Shown one piece after another: positions 26,144 through 34,197 of a stretch of DNA of 64,000 nucleotides. Positions within the stretch are counted from its first letter, which is position 1. Each line of letters opens with the position of its first letter. The notes below the pieces were generated by a model that was given only the letters and a program-made list of their open reading frames with translations, was not told where the DNA came from and made no database searches. Source of the DNA: Kosakonia sp. SMBL-WEM22. GTDB lineage: Bacteria; Pseudomonadota; Gammaproteobacteria; Enterobacterales; Enterobacteriaceae. The stretch is from NCBI RefSeq assembly GCF_014490785.1, contig NZ_CP051489.1, positions 93,341 through 157,340 on the forward strand, written 5' to 3'. The position numbers were made by a program, and so were the translations under genes.

Positions 26144-27562
26144 TCAGTTAATGGTGTCACCCATTTTCAGGCCACGCGCCTGCCGCATGACTTCATCCGG
26201 ATCGATGTTGCCGACAGATGTCGTGGAGGTTGAGGACGCCGGGACAGCCTGGGCAGTGTTTCCGGTGACGGCATTCTGTGCGGTCTGGCCGGCTTTCTGT
26301 GCTTCGGCCAGGACTTTCGCTTCTTCCATATCCTGACGGGTTTCGAGCTGGAAGCCCTTCTGGAACACCACGGTGACCGCATTACCCGCCCCGATATCGA
26401 TGATGGGGTGATACTGCTCCGCGCGCTTAATCCAGTACTGGCTCAGCGTTTCAGCCGCTTTGCTGCCCCCGCCGCCCAGCCCCTGCCCTAACACATCCCC
26501 GGCGCTGACGTTCGCGGTTGCCCCCAGTCCGACAGATGGCGTGGCAGCTGATTTAACGCCCTCGCCAATCCCTGACAGGAATCCGGCCGCGCCGGCATAC
26601 CCGATAATCTTGCCGTTACGCATGACGGGTGTGCCCTTGATGCCATACTTGCCCTGCCAGCTGACATGGCCTTCGAATTCCATGTCGATATCCTTACCGT
26701 TTTTCAGGTTGCAGGCGATGGAGCGTGTCCGCACGTTACCGCGCTCACTGGAGATATCCCCCCAGGCCTCGCCCACGATAAAACAGCCGTTCAGGTCAAA
26801 TTGCTTGTTGTTCGGCATGGTGGTTTTGCCCAGCAGGCGGATGGTCACGGGTCTGGAGTCCTGCTGGCCGGTGACACTGGCGTTGGCGTCAACACCTTCA
26901 ATCAGCACGGCTTCCGAGAAGGAGCCGGACGATATCCAGGGCAGCTTTGTGGCTTTCTTTTTCAGGCTTTCATAATTAAATGAGGTTTTCTGCATTCCCC
27001 CGCTCATGCGATTACCACTGCCGCCCGGATAGAATCCGGCACCCTGGGTACTGGCAGGACCGGTGGCGGCCGGTGTGCCTGTCGCAGGGGTTACAGTGTA
27101 CTGGGGGAGTCTGGCCTGACCGGCAGCAACGGGACCCGGCAGTGGTGTGCCGTCTGCGGCAGCAGGAGGTGTCTGCTGTCCGGAGGGTTGTTCGTTGCTG
27201 CCGGTGGCACCCGGCTTCGTCTGCATCTGCTCGCTCAGGCGCTGGATTTCAGCGTCCTTCTTCTGCAGCTGCTGGCTGAAAGTGGTTTTGCTCTGCTCGA
27301 ATGACTGCGCGAGCTGGGCCAGCTGCGCTTCGAGCGCAGACGTTCTGGCCTGCTGCTGTGCCATCGCAGACTGGTTGACCTGCTCGTCAAAGGTGGCGGT
27401 GACGACGCCGGTCATGTTGGGCGCGGGCGCGTTCTGCGCCTGCTGTGCTTTGTTATCTTCGGTGCCGAAGGTCAGCACCAGGGCAGTGGTGACGCCTGCA
27501 GCGGCCAGGACGCCGATGAGTATGGCGAGCTGTGTGCGGCGGGTTTTCACATTCAGGTTCAT
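26144..27562 (-). CDS. traB: TraB inner-membrane scaffold of the transfer pore (VirB10 family)
   Basis: VirB10-like protein spanning the envelope, energising the TraV/TraK core. One N-terminal membrane segment (QLAILIGVLAAAGVTTALVLTF) leads to a coiled coil with a long Gln-rich heptad stretch (about residues 65-115). A Pro-rich region follows, then the beta-barrel domain (GSFSEAVLIEGVDANASVTGQ and GAAGFLSGIGEGVKSAA). 472 residues as in F (475). It overlaps traK by ATGA. Confidence 0.95.
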   Translation of the reverse strand: MNLNVKTRRTQLAILIGVLAAAGVTTALVLTFGTEDNKAQQAQNAPAPNMTGVVTATFDEQVNQSAMAQQQARTSALEAQLAQLAQSFEQSKTTFSQQLQKKDAEIQRLSEQMQTKPGATGSNEQPSGQQTPPAAADGTPLPGPVAAGQARLPQYTVTPATGTPAATGPASTQGAGFYPGGSGNRMSGGMQKTSFNYESLKKKATKLPWISSGSFSEAVLIEGVDANASVTGQQDSRPVTIRLLGKTTMPNNKQFDLNGCFIVGEAWGDISSERGNVRTRSIACNLKNGKDIDMEFEGHVSWQGKYGIKGTPVMRNGKIIGYAGAAGFLSGIGEGVKSAATPSVGLGATANVSAGDVLGQGLGGGGSKAAETLSQYWIKRAEQYHPIIDIGAGNAVTVVFQKGFQLETRQDMEEAKVLAEAQKAGQTAQNAVTGNTAQAVPASSTSTTSVGNIDPDEVMRQARGLKMGDTIN

Positions 27563-28299
27563 GCGCGCGGCTCTCCGTCATAAGAGAACACCACCCACAC
27601 ATACCCTTCCCCGTTCGCGTAAAGCTGGTTCTGCGACAGCATCACGGCCCGGACGCCCTTGCGCCAGAAGTCTCGCTCGCGCAGCTGCGTGGTGACCACG
27701 CCGGGGTTTGTCATGCGAAACCGCACAACGCGCAGGTGGGAGCCGGTGAACTGGCGCTCCGGGGTCAGCCTGACGGTGACGGCCGGGTTATAGGCCGGCA
27801 TGCGGCTGACGGGTAACGCTTTATATCCTTCCGGCACATCACCGAGGGCGATGGTACGGGAGAGGCTGACGAGCGTTTTTTCGTAGCTCTGCCCTTCTTC
27901 CCACGCTTTAGCATCCTCACTGGCGACTTTCGGTGCGGTGAGCGGGGTGAAGTGCAGTGTCCTGCCTGTGCCGGGTTTCGGTGTGACGTTGAGGCTCAGC
28001 GCCGCACCGCCGGCAGTCTGGATGAATACCGTGAAATTCTGACCGACGAGTGGCGAGAGCAGTAATGCGCCATCGGCAGTGTGGTCCTGGTCGTAGGCAC
28101 CTGTAGGCCCGCTGATGCTGGTCACCAGTTCCCCGTCAATGATGATTTTGTTGGGGTTGGTGTTACTGAGATTAACGCTGAATGATGCGTCATTCTCAAA
28201 CGGTATGGCGACGGGTCCGGTGGCGGCCCGAAGGCCGCCTGTGAACATTACCGTTGCCATTAACACAGCAGCAGCTGCCGGTGAAAAACGCTTTTTCAT
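27559..28299 (-). CDS. traK: TraK secretin-like outer pore protein (VirB9 family)
   Basis: Periplasmic/outer-membrane pore component binding TraV and TraB. The start at 28299 is chosen because it opens with a normal signal peptide (MKKRFSPAAAAVLMATVMFTGGLRA); a longer frame upstream would overlap traE. Internal family pattern: IPFENDASFSVNLSNTNPN, IQTAGGAALSLNVTPKPG, NQLYANGEGYVWVVF near the end. 246 residues versus 242 in F. Confidence 0.94.
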   Translation of the reverse strand: MKKRFSPAAAAVLMATVMFTGGLRAATGPVAIPFENDASFSVNLSNTNPNKIIIDGELVTSISGPTGAYDQDHTADGALLLSPLVGQNFTVFIQTAGGAALSLNVTPKPGTGRTLHFTPLTAPKVASEDAKAWEEGQSYEKTLVSLSRTIALGDVPEGYKALPVSRMPAYNPAVTVRLTPERQFTGSHLRVVRFRMTNPGVVTTQLRERDFWRKGVRAVMLSQNQLYANGEGYVWVVFSYDGEPRA

Positions 28300-28312
28300 G
28301 GGCAGTCCTGAT

Positions 28313-28891
28313 TCAGTTAGTGGTGACCGGCATGAGTTCGGACATCTCATCGAGATTGATGATGCCGTTCTCATAGCGCATCCGGAGCCGGTAAGTGCGT
28401 GCCTGCTCCTTCAGTTCGGTGGTGATATTGCCGTTGGTGGTTGAGGGGTGGAGCACGACGTCTGCGTCAATCACGCCGGGACTGACCATGCGCAGCGCGC
28501 GGACATCGTAACGCCAGGTGAGGCCTCCTTTTTTAATGCGGTCAGCTTCCACATCGAGCGCTTTTTTCAGTGCGTCGCGGCTCTGTGCAGGCACGTAGTT
28601 GAGCAGCATCTTTTGCTGGCTGTCGATGTTCTCGGGGCTGACGTTCAGCCTGAGATACAGGAATGACGTGGCGAACATGTTCATGCCTGCGGTATCGGCA
28701 GATGAGGCATCGGAGCTGAAAGGCTGGTTGTAAGACATGGGCGTGGTGATGGTTCTTTGCGTGCTGTAAAAGTGCCACGCAAGAGCGCTGCTCAGAATCG
28801 TTGCTGCAGTACATAAAACAGCGAAACTGCCCATCCCGATAAAGGCGAGTCGCAGGTATTTATCCCTGCTTCGCTTGATATCCATTTTCAC
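28313..28891 (-). CDS. traE: TraE pilus assembly protein (VirB5/8-like)
   Basis: Inner-membrane protein of F pilus assembly. It has one N-terminal membrane segment (FIGMGSFAVLCTAATILSSALAWHFY), then a periplasmic domain with TPMSYNQPFSSDASSAD and FLYLRLNVSPENIDSQQ, which are typical for TraE. 192 residues versus 188 in F. The start MKMDIKRS could also be the second Met. Confidence 0.95.
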   Translation of the reverse strand: MKMDIKRSRDKYLRLAFIGMGSFAVLCTAATILSSALAWHFYSTQRTITTPMSYNQPFSSDASSADTAGMNMFATSFLYLRLNVSPENIDSQQKMLLNYVPAQSRDALKKALDVEADRIKKGGLTWRYDVRALRMVSPGVIDADVVLHPSTTNGNITTELKEQARTYRLRMRYENGIINLDEMSELMPVTTN

Positions 28892-28895
28892 TTAT

Positions 28896-29198
28896 TCACG
28901 CCCTCCAGTGACGGAAACCTGAGTCAGGAATTGACCGGAAGGTCACCCTGAAAATAAAGGTGGGCAGGTACCAGTAACAGAAATTCAGTAACCAGAACGA
29001 GCCCTGCCCTTTTTTCAGATACCTGACAATTAACCACAGCACGCCCGAAACTATCCCCAGGGCGGTCGACATATTGCAGACGATACCCAGTAAGGTCAGG
29101 GGAGCAATAACGAGGAGTTCGTCGAGGGGGAGACCGAAGAATCGGGCCTGCTGATTGAGGGTTTCCGGGAAGTAATATTTATCTTCTTCCCCGTTCAT
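28896..29198 (-). CDS. traL: TraL pilus assembly protein (VirB3-like)
   Basis: Small inner-membrane protein needed for pilin assembly. It has the typical N-terminus YYFPETLNQQARFFGLPLDE and two membrane segments (LVIAPLTLLGIVCNMSTALGIV... and the GSFWLLNFCYWYLPTF region). 100 residues (F: 91). Two bases separate it from traA. Confidence 0.94.
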   Translation of the reverse strand: MNGEEDKYYFPETLNQQARFFGLPLDELLVIAPLTLLGIVCNMSTALGIVSGVLWLIVRYLKKGQGSFWLLNFCYWYLPTFIFRVTFRSIPDSGFRHWRA

Positions 29199-29200
29199 TT

Positions 29201-29554
29201 TTAGCCTGCGATGGCGAAGCCCATGCGGGTAAAAATAATGACGATGACGAGACCGAGAAATACCAGAGGGGAGCGGGCTTTAATGTACAGGAATAAAGCG
29301 ATAAAGATTTCCGCGTAGTAGAAGTATTTCTCAAGTGACGACCCGTGACCGAAAGTGCTGGAAACGGTGGAAGACTGTGAGGCGAGTAAATCAGTGCTGC
29401 CCGCAAATGCGTAATTGCAGGCCAGAAGAGAAAGGAGAATTAAACCTCCGTTTTTTAAATACTTTCTCATCTGAATATTTTCACGGGCTTTGCGAAATAA
29501 AGACGCTACCGCCCATCCCTTTGTGACCTTAAGGGCATTGTCCTCAGTGAACAT
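29201..29554 (-). CDS. traA: TraA F-type propilin
   Basis: Precursor of the conjugative pilin. The ATG at 29554 is preferred over an upstream in-frame start because CGGAGAA lies 8 bases before it. A long leader is followed by a hydrophobic stretch (GLILLSLLACNYAFA) and a likely LepB cut before GSTDLLASQSSTVSSTFG. This gives a mature pilin of about 68 residues with the two-helix layout of F pilin (F: AGSSGQDLMASGNTTVKATFG). It is first in the leftward operon. Confidence 0.93.
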   Translation of the reverse strand: MFTEDNALKVTKGWAVASLFRKARENIQMRKYLKNGGLILLSLLACNYAFAGSTDLLASQSSTVSSTFGHGSSLEKYFYYAEIFIALFLYIKARSPLVFLGLVIVIIFTRMGFAIAG

Positions 29555-29745
29555 GCTTGTTTCTCCGGATGTAAACAAAATGTGTTTGCGTAAGTGCTTG
29601 TTTACGCGGGCATAAGTATCTCATAACCCTAAAAAAAAAAAACTGTGAGCTTAGTCACACTTTTCAGCATCATTAGGAATTATCTGACTACCGGCGCAAC
29701 ATATCCTGAGTCATGCAGGTATGACGCCTGTGATGTCAGGGATCT
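29555..29745 (-). promoter_or_regulatory. Divergent control region of the tra operon and the RHH regulator
   Basis: The 190 bases between traA and the divergent ribbon-helix-helix gene hold an inverted repeat GCGTAA/TTACGC (29588-29607), a run of twelve A (29631-29642) and a perfect CRP half-site pair (29644-29659). This should contain the main tra promoter and the promoter and operators of the regulator. Exact -10/-35 elements were not assigned. Confidence 0.55.
29644..29659. promoter_or_regulatory. Candidate CRP binding site
   Basis: TGTGA, six bases (GCTTAG), TCACA: both half sites match the CRP consensus exactly with the correct spacing. It lies between the start codons of traA (leftward) and the RHH regulator (rightward), so CRP-cAMP could act on either promoter. 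Confidence 0.6.
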
Positions 29746-30387
29746 ATGAATATGAAAGTAAAAGAGAATCTGTGGGGAAAGCGTGGCCGCCCACGGAAGT
29801 TCACTGCGGGCGAAACAGTGGAGTGGCGGCTGCGTGCGCCGGACAATCTGCTGATGGAACTGCGGGTGTGTGCACGAATTAGTGAGAGGAGTGTTAACGA
29901 TGAAATTATCGCGCGGTTACTTATTTCACTGAATTATCAGCCGCATGTACCTGTTATTAAAACGGTTGAGGGGGAAAGGTTAATTTCTCTGGCAGTAAAG
30001 TTTGAAGAGTGGCTGTGTGATTTATTAAGCAATGGTAATGAAGATGAAAATGAAAACAGAAAGGAAAAGGCGCGTGATGAACCTGTCTGGATGTGGCGTG
30101 AAGGTATACGGGTGTTAATTCCCGGAAAGACGTCAGGCTACAGCATGCGCATTCCTGAAAATCTTGCCTCTGAAATAAGAATTATGGCGCGGGTGCATAA
30201 ACGCAGCCTGAACGATGAAATGCTGACAAGGTTGATGAATTCTATGGGTTATTTAACCCAGCGCCTTCTCGACCAGAATGAGGATGCGCAGGCGCTTAAA
30301 GTGCTGTGCATGGCATTTGAGTGGTATCTCAGGGAGAAATTATCGGAAGCGGAGGATGTGCCGCTTCCGTGGAATAAACCGGAGTAA
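29746..30387 (+). CDS. TraY-like regulator with two ribbon-helix-helix units
   Basis: A 213-residue protein with two matching Arc/MetJ-type units. The first is at about residues 27-62 (VEWRLRAPDNLLMELRVCARISERSVNDEIIARLL). The second is at about 131-166 (SMRIPENLASEIRIMARVHKRSLNDEMLTRL). A fused pair of RHH units is the hallmark of F TraY, which binds oriT and the tra promoter. Here each unit is followed by an acidic helical extension, making the protein about 80 residues longer than F TraY. Unlike traY it is divergent from traA and convergent with traM. It probably represses or activates tra and may bind oriT; this is inferred. Confidence 0.75.
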   Translation: MNMKVKENLWGKRGRPRKFTAGETVEWRLRAPDNLLMELRVCARISERSVNDEIIARLLISLNYQPHVPVIKTVEGERLISLAVKFEEWLCDLLSNGNEDENENRKEKARDEPVWMWREGIRVLIPGKTSGYSMRIPENLASEIRIMARVHKRSLNDEMLTRLMNSMGYLTQRLLDQNEDAQALKVLCMAFEWYLREKLSEAEDVPLPWNKPE

Positions 30388-30397
30388 CCGTGACGGG

Positions 30398-30423
30398 TCT
30401 GGCCGGCGGCTTTGTCGGCCAGA
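30398..30423. terminator. Hairpin between convergent RHH gene and traM
   Basis: Inverted repeat TCTGGCCG / CGGCCAGA with a 10-base loop in the 39-bp gap between two convergent stop codons. It is T-rich on the right side. It probably serves as a bidirectional terminator. Confidence 0.6.
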
Positions 30424-30426
30424 TTG

Positions 30427-30822
30427 TTATTCTTCGTTGGTAAGGAAGTGATGGGCTTCGGTTGCTGTCTCAGCCTGATTAATTGCTGAAATGCTCTGAT
30501 TAATCAGGTCCTCAAGGCTAATTTGAGCGTCATTTCCTTTGCTCTGTACGTACATCTCACAAACCAGCGCGGTAAGAATCATAATACCCTCCCTCGTGCC
30601 GCTGGCTTTCATTATCAGGTCGCGCCGGTAGCCCTCGAGATCGAACTTAGGCCCGTCTGAATCATTGTTTTTATAAACCAGAAGCCCGAGGCGAATAAGT
30701 TCATTGCAGGTTGAAGACACGCTGACTTCTGCCGGGGACGCGCCGTTATTTAATTCTTTCTGAACAATATCACGCACTTCCCGCTCAATTTTATCTTTCA
30801 GGTAAACGCCTATTCTTCCCAT
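30427..30822 (-). CDS. traM: TraM relaxosome protein
   Basis: DNA-binding tetramer that binds oriT and links it to TraD. The N-terminal RHH part (MGRIGVYLKDKIEREVRDIVQKELNNGASPAEVSVSSTCNELIRLGLLVY) follows the F TraM pattern residue by residue in its spacing. The C-terminal half is acidic, as expected for the tetramerisation domain. 131 residues (F: 127). It probably represses its own promoter through the repeats just upstream. It reads leftward but is separated from traA by a convergent gene. Confidence 0.9.
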   Translation of the reverse strand: MGRIGVYLKDKIEREVRDIVQKELNNGASPAEVSVSSTCNELIRLGLLVYKNNDSDGPKFDLEGYRRDLIMKASGTREGIMILTALVCEMYVQSKGNDAQISLEDLINQSISAINQAETATEAHHFLTNEE

Positions 30823-30840
30823 ATTAATTCCTGAGTTTCG

Positions 30841-31123
30841 GTAGTGTCGGAGGCGACACTACGGAGCAATGTCTGATGTTAAAAGCCGGTGGTTATGCAA
30901 TGGCTGTGTGCTGGCAGAAAAAACCGATTCCGGCGGGAATCTGGTTTATACAGGTGTTCGTAAGCAGCACTAATGCAGCATTAGTGTGACACTGTGCGAT
31001 ATCTATCGCAATGGTTTTAAAGAATATCCACATTCCTGCGATAAACCTGCGACATACCGACACTAACAGGTAATACAATCCTCCGATATATGTATCCTGA
31101 ACCTCCGACATTATAGTGTCGGA
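30841..31123. repeat. oriT-proximal operator repeats (AGTGTCGG family)
   Basis: Inverted pairs of a GTGTCG core lie upstream of traM: GTAGTGTCG/CGACACTAC (30841-30862), a single CCGACACTA (31057-31065) and TCCGACA/TGTCGGA (31104-31123). Between them are two other perfect palindromes: CACTAATG/CATTAGTG (30968-30986) and TGCGAT/ATCGCA (30995-31010). These are likely binding sites for TraM and for the RHH regulator. Which protein uses which motif is not known. Confidence 0.6.
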
Positions 31124-31201
31124 TTGTACGATACTTTTGGTTTTACTCTAAAATCCTCACAATTTTACAGGCACAACAACCTGATTCCAAAGGAAAAACC
31201 T

Positions 31202-31240
31202 GCAAGACGAAGTCTTGCGTGGGGTGTCATGTTTTATATG
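31202..31240 (+). other. oriT: oriT nic region, F type
   Basis: A perfect 7-bp hairpin, GCAAGAC-GAA-GTCTTGC (31202-31218), is followed at once by GTGGGGTGT (31219-31227). F oriT has the same layout: a GCAAAAAC-type hairpin, then GCGTGGGGTGT with the TraI nick after the last T. The nick is therefore predicted between 31227 and 31228 on the + strand. The transferred strand would then lead with the DNA to the right and end with the tra genes, matching the positions of the leading-region genes. Confidence 0.8.
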
Positions 31241-31430
31241 TTAGCAAAGAGCGGCCAATAATAAGCGACATCAGAGCCTCATTAATATCAGAGACTGACT
31301 CCGGGCACGTACCCGCAGCGCTCTCTGCGCGTTTGTAAGAGCGGGTATTGATTTAAATGATCGGCGGGGGTATTTTTTATTGCGCTGCTCCAGCGACATT
31401 CCACGCGCGCAAAACGCAAAGGTTATAAAT

Positions 31431-31955
31431 ATGAATAAACTCGGTCTCATTCTGCTCTGCGCCTCAATGTCCTGCAGCGCCGCACCGCAAATGTGTTTCG
31501 ACCAGGCAGGGCGGGATTACCAAATCGACCCGCTGCTGCTGATGTCAATTTCTATCAGGGAAAGCCGACTGCGGCCCGCTGCGGTTAATGTGGCGAACAA
31601 TGACGGTTCGGAGGATGTATGCGGGATGCAGATAAACAGTTCGCATTACGGTAAGCTGAAAAAGTTTAATATTACGCGATCGGATCTGCTTAATGATCCA
31701 TGCGTGTGCGTTTACACCGGCGGATGGGTTCTTGCGCATAACTTCAGGTCATACGGAAAAAACTGGGACAGCGTGGGAATGTATAATACCGGGCCGTCGA
31801 AAAACCTGATCAAACAGCGACGGGCCTATGCCGAGGATATCAGAAATATTTACCGCATTCTGTTGGCCAGAAAATCCATACTGGCGCAGCGTTCTGCACC
31901 TGACGAAGAAACGCAGCTGACGGCAAAAATAACGCCTGAGCCGCTGAAAGACTGA
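31431..31955 (+). CDS. VirB1-like lytic transglycosylase
   Basis: Periplasmic peptidoglycan lyase that opens the wall for the transfer apparatus (orf169/gene X family of F-like plasmids). The ATG at 31431 gives a signal peptide (MNKLGLILLCASMSCSA). The catalytic Glu lies in ISIRESRLRP, followed by CGMQINSSHYG and the GMYNTG motif of the SLT fold. 174 residues. It is the first gene on the leading side of oriT and reads away from it. Confidence 0.92.
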   Translation: MNKLGLILLCASMSCSAAPQMCFDQAGRDYQIDPLLLMSISIRESRLRPAAVNVANNDGSEDVCGMQINSSHYGKLKKFNITRSDLLNDPCVCVYTGGWVLAHNFRSYGKNWDSVGMYNTGPSKNLIKQRRAYAEDIRNIYRILLARKSILAQRSAPDEETQLTAKITPEPLKD

Positions 31956-31958
31956 CAT

Positions 31959-31985
31959 AAAAAACCCGGTTAACCGGGTTTTTTT
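31959..31985. terminator. Bidirectional intrinsic terminator
   Basis: Perfect stem AACCCGG-TTAA-CCGGGTT-type hairpin flanked by A-run on the left and T-run on the right. It lies between the convergent transglycosylase and DUF932 genes and should stop both. Confidence 0.85.
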
Positions 31986-31987
31986 AT

Positions 31988-32809
31988 TCAGCTTTTCAGC
32001 CGGGCAAACTCTTCCGCCATTTTCCACAGCGCCTGGTTAAGTTTGATGTCGCCATCAATCCCGGTCACCGGTCGTGTCGTGGTTTTTTTTCCTTTCGCCG
32101 TTCTTCCACGCACGCCACCTTTGATCAGATTCTCCTGCACAATATTAAAGGACGTCCACAAATCGGTTTCTTTGTCATACCAGGCGCGGGGCTGAATTAT
32201 CTGCTCAGGGGTGACCGGTGATTTATCCTCGCCATATTTATATTCCAGCGCCATCGCGCCGAGCAGGCGACGTTCGGCGCTGTCGAGCTGGATGCTTTTC
32301 ATTTTTTCCATATTGTCGGCGACGGCATCGAATACGCCCAGCACCTCATATGCTCCCTCGATAACCTGCGAAACAATATCCCCTTTGTGGGGCACGTTAA
32401 TTTCGCCGAACGACTTCCAGCACACCAGGCCATTTGTGCAGACCTGCCGGAAAATACCGGGGATCATTTTATAACTGCTGGAGCCATCATGGCTGTTCAG
32501 CAAAACAATTTCCGGCACCTCTGACCCGCTGTCGTTATTTCCGCGACGCAGCCGGATCATGTGTTTGGTGAAATCCCGGCGCTCCGGATCACGTACCCGT
32601 GACTGTCCGGCATAATACGGCTCGAATCCTTCCTCACGCAATTTATCCAGCAGAGTAATGGTCGGAATATAGGTGTAGCGTTCAGAGCGCGACTCATGTT
32701 TTTCAACCGAAAATGCGCTCGGCACGACACGCATTAATTCATCGTTTGTCAGCGGGCGATTATTTCGTATCGTGTTTGGCGCGGCGTAACGGGTGGATAA
32801 ACGGATCAT
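31988..32809 (-). CDS. DUF932 (phage/plasmid-like) leading-region protein
   Basis: A 273-residue protein of the DUF932 family, found in F-like leading regions (orf273 type) and in phage-like elements; its role is unknown. Visible family pattern: FSVEKHESRSERYTYIPT, HMIRLRR, EIVLLNSHDGSSSYKM, FRQVCTNGLVCWKSFGE and VSQVIEGAYEVL. AAAGGAG precedes the ATG. It lies downstream of the left hairpin-rich repeat, whose transcript should cover it. Confidence 0.88.
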   Translation of the reverse strand: MIRLSTRYAAPNTIRNNRPLTNDELMRVVPSAFSVEKHESRSERYTYIPTITLLDKLREEGFEPYYAGQSRVRDPERRDFTKHMIRLRRGNNDSGSEVPEIVLLNSHDGSSSYKMIPGIFRQVCTNGLVCWKSFGEINVPHKGDIVSQVIEGAYEVLGVFDAVADNMEKMKSIQLDSAERRLLGAMALEYKYGEDKSPVTPEQIIQPRAWYDKETDLWTSFNIVQENLIKGGVRGRTAKGKKTTTRPVTGIDGDIKLNQALWKMAEEFARLKS

Positions 32810-32822
32810 GATTATTCTCCTT

Positions 32823-33104
32823 TCAGGATAGTAATAAACGGTAAAAGTTATCCAGTGGCAGCGCAGCCGCGACCGGGATATTTTTCAGAAGCCACACGGC
32901 GTAATAATCCGGGGCGCATTCCACAAATACATTCAGCTCAACAGCACCAGGGGGAACAGAGAACACCTCCGGCTGCTGTTCATCGCACGCAGCGGAAACC
33001 ACCCAGTCAAACAAATCCAGGATCTGACTGTCTGTCAGGTTTTGATCATATCTTCCGGCGGTTTCTCCTCCGGCGGTCTTGCCGTTGACGTTTCGTGTGC
33101 GCAT
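32823..33104 (-). CDS. Leading-region hypothetical sharing its N-terminus with the DUF905 gene
   Basis: A 93-residue protein. Its first 18 residues, MRTRNVNGKTAGGETAGR, plus ribosome site and upstream DNA are the same as those of the gene at 37825-38112. After residue 22 the two proteins are unrelated. The body is acidic with hydrophobic patches (ILDLFDWVVSAACDE; LNVFVECAPDYYAVWLL). An AGGAGA site lies 9 bases before the ATG. The shared start comes from the duplicated leader element. Function not recognised. Confidence 0.7.
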   Translation of the reverse strand: MRTRNVNGKTAGGETAGRYDQNLTDSQILDLFDWVVSAACDEQQPEVFSVPPGAVELNVFVECAPDYYAVWLLKNIPVAAALPLDNFYRLLLS

Positions 33105-33591
33105 TCTGGTTTTCTCCTGTGGTGATGGTTAATCCATCTCCCTGGCTGGTACTCTCGCGGCAAAGGGCAAGGGAGCGACGGCAGACGAATGCACGCACGG
33201 GTGTCGGCAAAGCCGCAGCGCAAGCGAGCCGGATTTTCGGCGAGTGCGAACGGGTGCAGACGACAGCGCCAGGAGCGCGGCCCTTGCGGGCAGGCGGATG
33301 ACGGTGCTACAGACAGCCCTCCGCGTGAGTGCCGGCAAGGGGGTGGCATCACCACGCTGAGAGAATGCGCGCACCCGACACGGCGGAACGACGTGGCGAC
33401 CTTAAAGCCCCGGCCGCGCCGGGGCGATGGACGCGGCGCGACCGTTCCGGTCGCAGCTAGCGGTGCCGTTGACCTTTTCCATCGGGTCCTAGCGAAGCCC
33501 GAAACCCGAAGGGGTTCGGCGCCCGCCTGCGGGCGACGGGCGGAGTAGGGCCGACGACCCGGCCGGTACGGACGGGGAGCCGAAGGTGGCC
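33040..33591 (-). repeat. Hairpin-rich leading-region repeat A (Frpo-like single-stranded promoter)
   Basis: Nearly identical to 38048-38585. A 143-bp left block holds the ribosome site and first codons of the downstream gene. A variable middle of about 100-120 bp follows, then a block of about 290 bp full of short GC stems (for example GCCCCGG...CCGGGGC and GCCCGCCTGCGGGC). F carries comparable elements (Frpo) that fold in the incoming strand and act as promoters for early leading-region genes. Orientation fits, since the + strand would be template for the leftward genes. The promoter role is inferred from structure and place. Confidence 0.65.
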
Positions 33592-33794
33592 AGCCCCTGA
33601 CCTTGATTTTGATTTTGTTGCCGGAAACAACCGGCAATGGTGAGCAGCCCAGGCTAATCCTGCGCAACCCCCACAGAGGCAGCAGAACACAGGAGCAGAT
33701 GAGGGAGAGAGCGGGTGCGCCGCAGGCGTTCTCGCCCTGCCCCGTTCCCCGGAGGGGAACGCCCTTCCCGGCTTTTGCCGTTCCGGGCACGGAC

Positions 33795-34145
33795 TCAGAA
33801 ATCGTCTTCCTCTTCAGCATCAAAGTGAAATTCAGCGACCCTGAGCAGTTCCGGCAGACCGTTACCTGCCGGGGAGATGATCCCCACCTGGTGGCACAGA
33901 TGCATCATACTTGCCATGAAATCGACGATCACGCTTCCCACCGGCTCGCCATCTTCTGCCATGCCGGTGCGTTGCGCGAACAACCACAGCGCTTCGGCTG
34001 CCAGGCTGACGCGTTGCCGGTTGTCATGTATCACCACGGGAAACTCCGCGATCGGCAGCTGTGCCGCCAGCGCTTCCAGCTCTGTCGCCGGAACTTTCTC
34101 AGCCGCAGTGTGTTCCGGGGCGGTATCAGTCAGGTTAACTTTCAT
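33795..34145 (-). CDS. Leading-region hypothetical
   Basis: A 116-residue acidic protein (MKVNLTDTAPEHTAAEKVPATELEALAAQLPIAEF... ending FHFDAEEEDDF). The ATG at 34145 is chosen for codon 1 because a ribosome site (AGGGAGAATAAC) precedes it. No signal peptide or membrane segment is seen. The extremely acidic tail is reminiscent of DNA-mimic anti-defence proteins, but no family is recognised and no function is claimed. Confidence 0.65.
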   Translation of the reverse strand: MKVNLTDTAPEHTAAEKVPATELEALAAQLPIAEFPVVIHDNRQRVSLAAEALWLFAQRTGMAEDGEPVGSVIVDFMASMMHLCHQVGIISPAGNGLPELLRVAEFHFDAEEEDDF

Positions 34146-34197
34146 TGTTATTCTCCCTCTCAGTGGCAGGCCACCCCCGCAGGGATGGCCGCCTCCC

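Noticed and set aside
26144..27562. Rightward open frames opposite traB
   Set aside because: Antisense shadows of the coiled-coil and Pro-rich regions of traB.
31085..31140. Possible traM promoter at the TCCGACA/TGTCGGA palindrome
   Set aside because: The palindrome is real, but -10/-35 elements could not be placed with confidence, so only the repeat is listed.
33035..33823. Leftward open frame (262 codons) across repeat A
   Set aside because: It runs through hairpin-rich repeat DNA with Pro/Arg-rich nonsense composition. The real gene there starts at 33104 with a good ribosome site.
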